Assembly: GCF_007991515.1 (NCBI RefSeq)
Contig: NZ_BJYM01000018.1
Location: forward strand, 40,255-104,254
Origin: Oceanobacillus sojae
GTDB taxonomy: Bacteria > Bacillota > Bacilli > Bacillales > Amphibacillaceae
Direction of reading: 5' to 3'
DNA length: 64,000 nt
Within the stretch, counting starts at the first letter, position 1, and every line of letters starts with the position of its first letter. Both the position numbers and the translations under genes were made by a program. Of this stretch, positions 62,435-64,000 are shown one piece after another. The notes beneath the pieces are model-generated. The model ran no database searches. It saw nothing but the letters and a program-made list of their open reading frames with translations, and was not told the origin of the DNA.

Positions 62435-62830
62435 CTAGTATGATAGAAAAATGCTTTTTCCTTGCTCACTGCTTTCGTAAATAGCATCGATTACCTTCGT
62501 TACGCGTAATGCTTCTTCAGGGCTGCTCTTTAGTGATTCTTTTCCTAAACAAGCATCAATAAAATTCTTCGCTTGTAATATACCTGCCTGGTGATGATCT
62601 TCTATTATTTCTGTATATGTTTCCATCATTTTACCATACTTTGGCTGATAGACCTCATAAGGAAAAACACTTAAACTGCCTTTATCTCCGGATATCGAAA
62701 TATGTGTCTGATCTTCGCTGTCCAGGAACATTCAAAAAAAGCGTGCTCTAGTTATCAAAACGGATATACGCGCTCACATGGTCATCGGCATCAACCGCTT
62801 CAGTGTCATAACTTCTCCAATGAATAGATT
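62435..62830 (-). pseudogene. Gfo/Idh/MocA oxidoreductase, C-terminal remnant
   Basis: Reading leftward: HWRSYDTEAVDADDHVSAYI, then RFDN and a TAG stop, then STLFL, a shift of frame, and LDSEDQTHISISGDKG, FPYEVYQPKYGKM, GILQAKNFIDACLGKE to a natural end. This is the end of a second dehydrogenase of the Gfo/Idh/MocA type. The NAD-binding Rossmann half is gone and the remainder carries a stop and a frameshift. Its beginning overlaps the final codons of the intact oxidoreductase, marking the deletion junction. Confidence 0.75.
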
Positions 62831-63837
62831 CTTTTCGTTTGAACTGATTCCAATGCCCCCAGGATAATTGCTAACGATTTCTTTCCTTCTTCACCATTAA
62901 TTAATGGCGTTGTATCGTTTTGAATGGATTCGATAAAATGATCAATTACATGTGTTGTCGTCTGTCCGCCTTCGTCATTAGACTGAATCGCACCAAGTTC
63001 ATACTTTACGACTTCTCCATTCGCATATTGAGCCACCAAAGAATAGGCTGGATCATCTTCTAAGCGGAGCATCGCTTTCTCACCGTAAATGATGGTTGAA
63101 TTATCTTCTTTCGCTGTATATGCCCAGCTTGCTGCTAACGTACCAATCGTGCCTTTTTTCGATTTCAGAATTAAGGCTGCATTATCATCTACATCTGTGC
63201 CCTCCTTCGCACTTGTTTCCACAAAGGCACCGACTTCCACAAACTCATCCTGTAACAGATAACGGATTAAATCTGCTTTATGTACGCCTAAATCCCCCAT
63301 TGCGCCGATGAAAGCTTTATCTTTTTGAAAGAACCAGCTGTCCTTTCCATCTGCACTCCATCCTTCAGGACCACCATGTCCAAATGCTGTACGGAAGCTG
63401 TAGATTTTTCCAATAGCTCCTGATTCAATTAATTCTTTTGCCTTTTGATGAGAAGCTACAAAACGCTGATTATGCCCAATCATCAATTTCTTACCGTTTC
63501 TTTCCGCTGCTTCAATCATTTTATCCGCTTCTTCTTCAGAGGTTGCCATCGGCTTTTCGCAAAGCACATGCACGCCTGCATTTAGCGCATCAATGCTCAC
63601 AGGTGCGTGTAAATAGTTAGGTAAACACACACTTACTGCATCAATTTTTTCGCTTTTTAGAAGCTCTTTATAATCCGTATAAGCTTTGGCATCATATTGT
63701 AGGGCTGCTTTTTCCGCACGTTCCCCGACAATGTCGCAGACAGCTGCAATGTTAACATGTTTGTTCTGTGCGTATTCCGGTAAATGGCGATACTTTGCAA
63801 TGCTCCCGCATCCAATTACTGCTATATTTAATATCAT
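62806..63837 (-). CDS. Gfo/Idh/MocA-family oxidoreductase
   Basis: A 343-residue NAD(P)-dependent dehydrogenase. N-terminal Rossmann motif IAVIGCGSIAKYRHLPEY, the CEKPMATSEEEAD substrate block near residue 93, and the HNQRF motif in MIGHNQRFVASHQ (about 121), with GDLGVHKADL from the active-site region. It oxidises a sugar, inositol or similar hydroxyl. AGAGGGAAATA precedes the ATG. The last few residues (QTKRIYSLEKL) may come from fusion with the remnant downstream. Confidence 0.9.
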   Translation of the reverse strand: MILNIAVIGCGSIAKYRHLPEYAQNKHVNIAAVCDIVGERAEKAALQYDAKAYTDYKELLKSEKIDAVSVCLPNYLHAPVSIDALNAGVHVLCEKPMATSEEEADKMIEAAERNGKKLMIGHNQRFVASHQKAKELIESGAIGKIYSFRTAFGHGGPEGWSADGKDSWFFQKDKAFIGAMGDLGVHKADLIRYLLQDEFVEVGAFVETSAKEGTDVDDNAALILKSKKGTIGTLAASWAYTAKEDNSTIIYGEKAMLRLEDDPAYSLVAQYANGEVVKYELGAIQSNDEGGQTTTHVIDHFIESIQNDTTPLINGEEGKKSLAIILGALESVQTKRIYSLEKL

Positions 63838-63865
63838 ACTTATTTCCCTCTCTATCTCATATTAT

Positions 63866-64000
63866 TTATCCTTGTTCAACTGGTTGAACATTGCCATACG
63901 TATGCTTAGGTGTATCTTGATTTTGCGCCCACTCTACAGCGTTTTTAATTATTTGCTGTACCTCAGTCTGATGATAAGTCGGATAGGTTTCATGGCCGGG
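63866..64000 (-). CDS. ThuA-like protein, C-terminal end (runs off the window)
   Basis: Only the last 44 residues are visible. PGHETYPTYHQTEVQQIIKN and AVEWAQNQD match the end of ThuA-like (trehalose utilisation) proteins (GHETYPTYH-x-x-x-V). The stop codon is 29 bp upstream of the oxidoreductase start, so it is the preceding gene of the same leftward unit. Confidence 0.75.
   Translation of the reverse strand, partial: PGHETYPTYHQTEVQQIIKNAVEWAQNQDTPKHTYGNVQPVEQG

Overview
The window comes from a low-G+C, endospore-forming Gram-positive bacterium of the Bacillaceae, most like Oceanobacillus/Virgibacillus. Evidence: AGGAGG-type ribosome binding sites, many GTG/TTG starts, a gamma-type spore protein, the sporulation checkpoint gene sda, LytR-CpsA-Psr and CsoR/CopZ/CopA genes, and Rex-, PerR-, Fur- and CsoR-like operators. 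The genus is inferred from protein resemblance, not proven. No rRNA, tRNA or CRISPR array was seen.

Layout. 0-9.5 kb: start of a fatty-acid desaturase gene (des), PEP carboxylase, a WYL regulator divergent from a GyrI-like protein, then a decaying patch (an XRE/membrane-protein pair with stops and frameshifts, a gamma SASP, and an oxalate decarboxylase gene with a large internal deletion), then an MFS exporter and a LysR regulator. 9.9-19.6 kb: a flavin-based extracellular electron transfer (EET) locus like that of Listeria. Leftward: fmnB (ApbE FMN transferase), dmkA, ecfA1, ecfA2, ecfT. Rightward: ndh2 with a membrane extension, eetA, eetB, dmkB. The divergent promoters, and that of a nearby acidic lipoprotein, carry Rex-like boxes, so the locus is probably induced by high NADH/NAD+.

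19.7-27.3 kb: a dehydrogenase, a thioredoxin-like protein, an MFS/TetR pair sharing a 21-bp element, and a TetR regulon with three copies of one operator. One copy overlaps the promoter of a unit encoding a 15-codon peptide, a UspA-like protein and a full-length SigA paralogue. Next come a DMT/GltS chimeric gene and an IS3-like remnant. 27.3-33 kb: a copper module (csoR, copZ, copA, YdhK-like and YtkA-like proteins) with four CsoR-like boxes, plus a siroheme-reductase-like protein and a glutaredoxin.

33-45 kb: LysR with a trans-sulfuration enzyme and an amino-acid racemase, a ChrA chromate transporter with PadR, an ABC-2 exporter with TetR, sda, and a MerR/arginase-like pair. 45-52 kb: a PhnCDEE-type importer with a tyrosine-phosphatase-family enzyme, then a PfeT-like P1B-4 ATPase with PerR and Fur boxes. 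52-61 kb: PadR/DUF2812, membrane and redox proteins, an LCP enzyme, 29-bp tandem repeats, small regulators, and the DUF47/Pit phosphate transporter. 61-64 kb: a sugar-catabolic cluster (TIM-barrel isomerase, a decayed and an intact Gfo/Idh/MocA oxidoreductase, end of a ThuA-like gene), all leftward.
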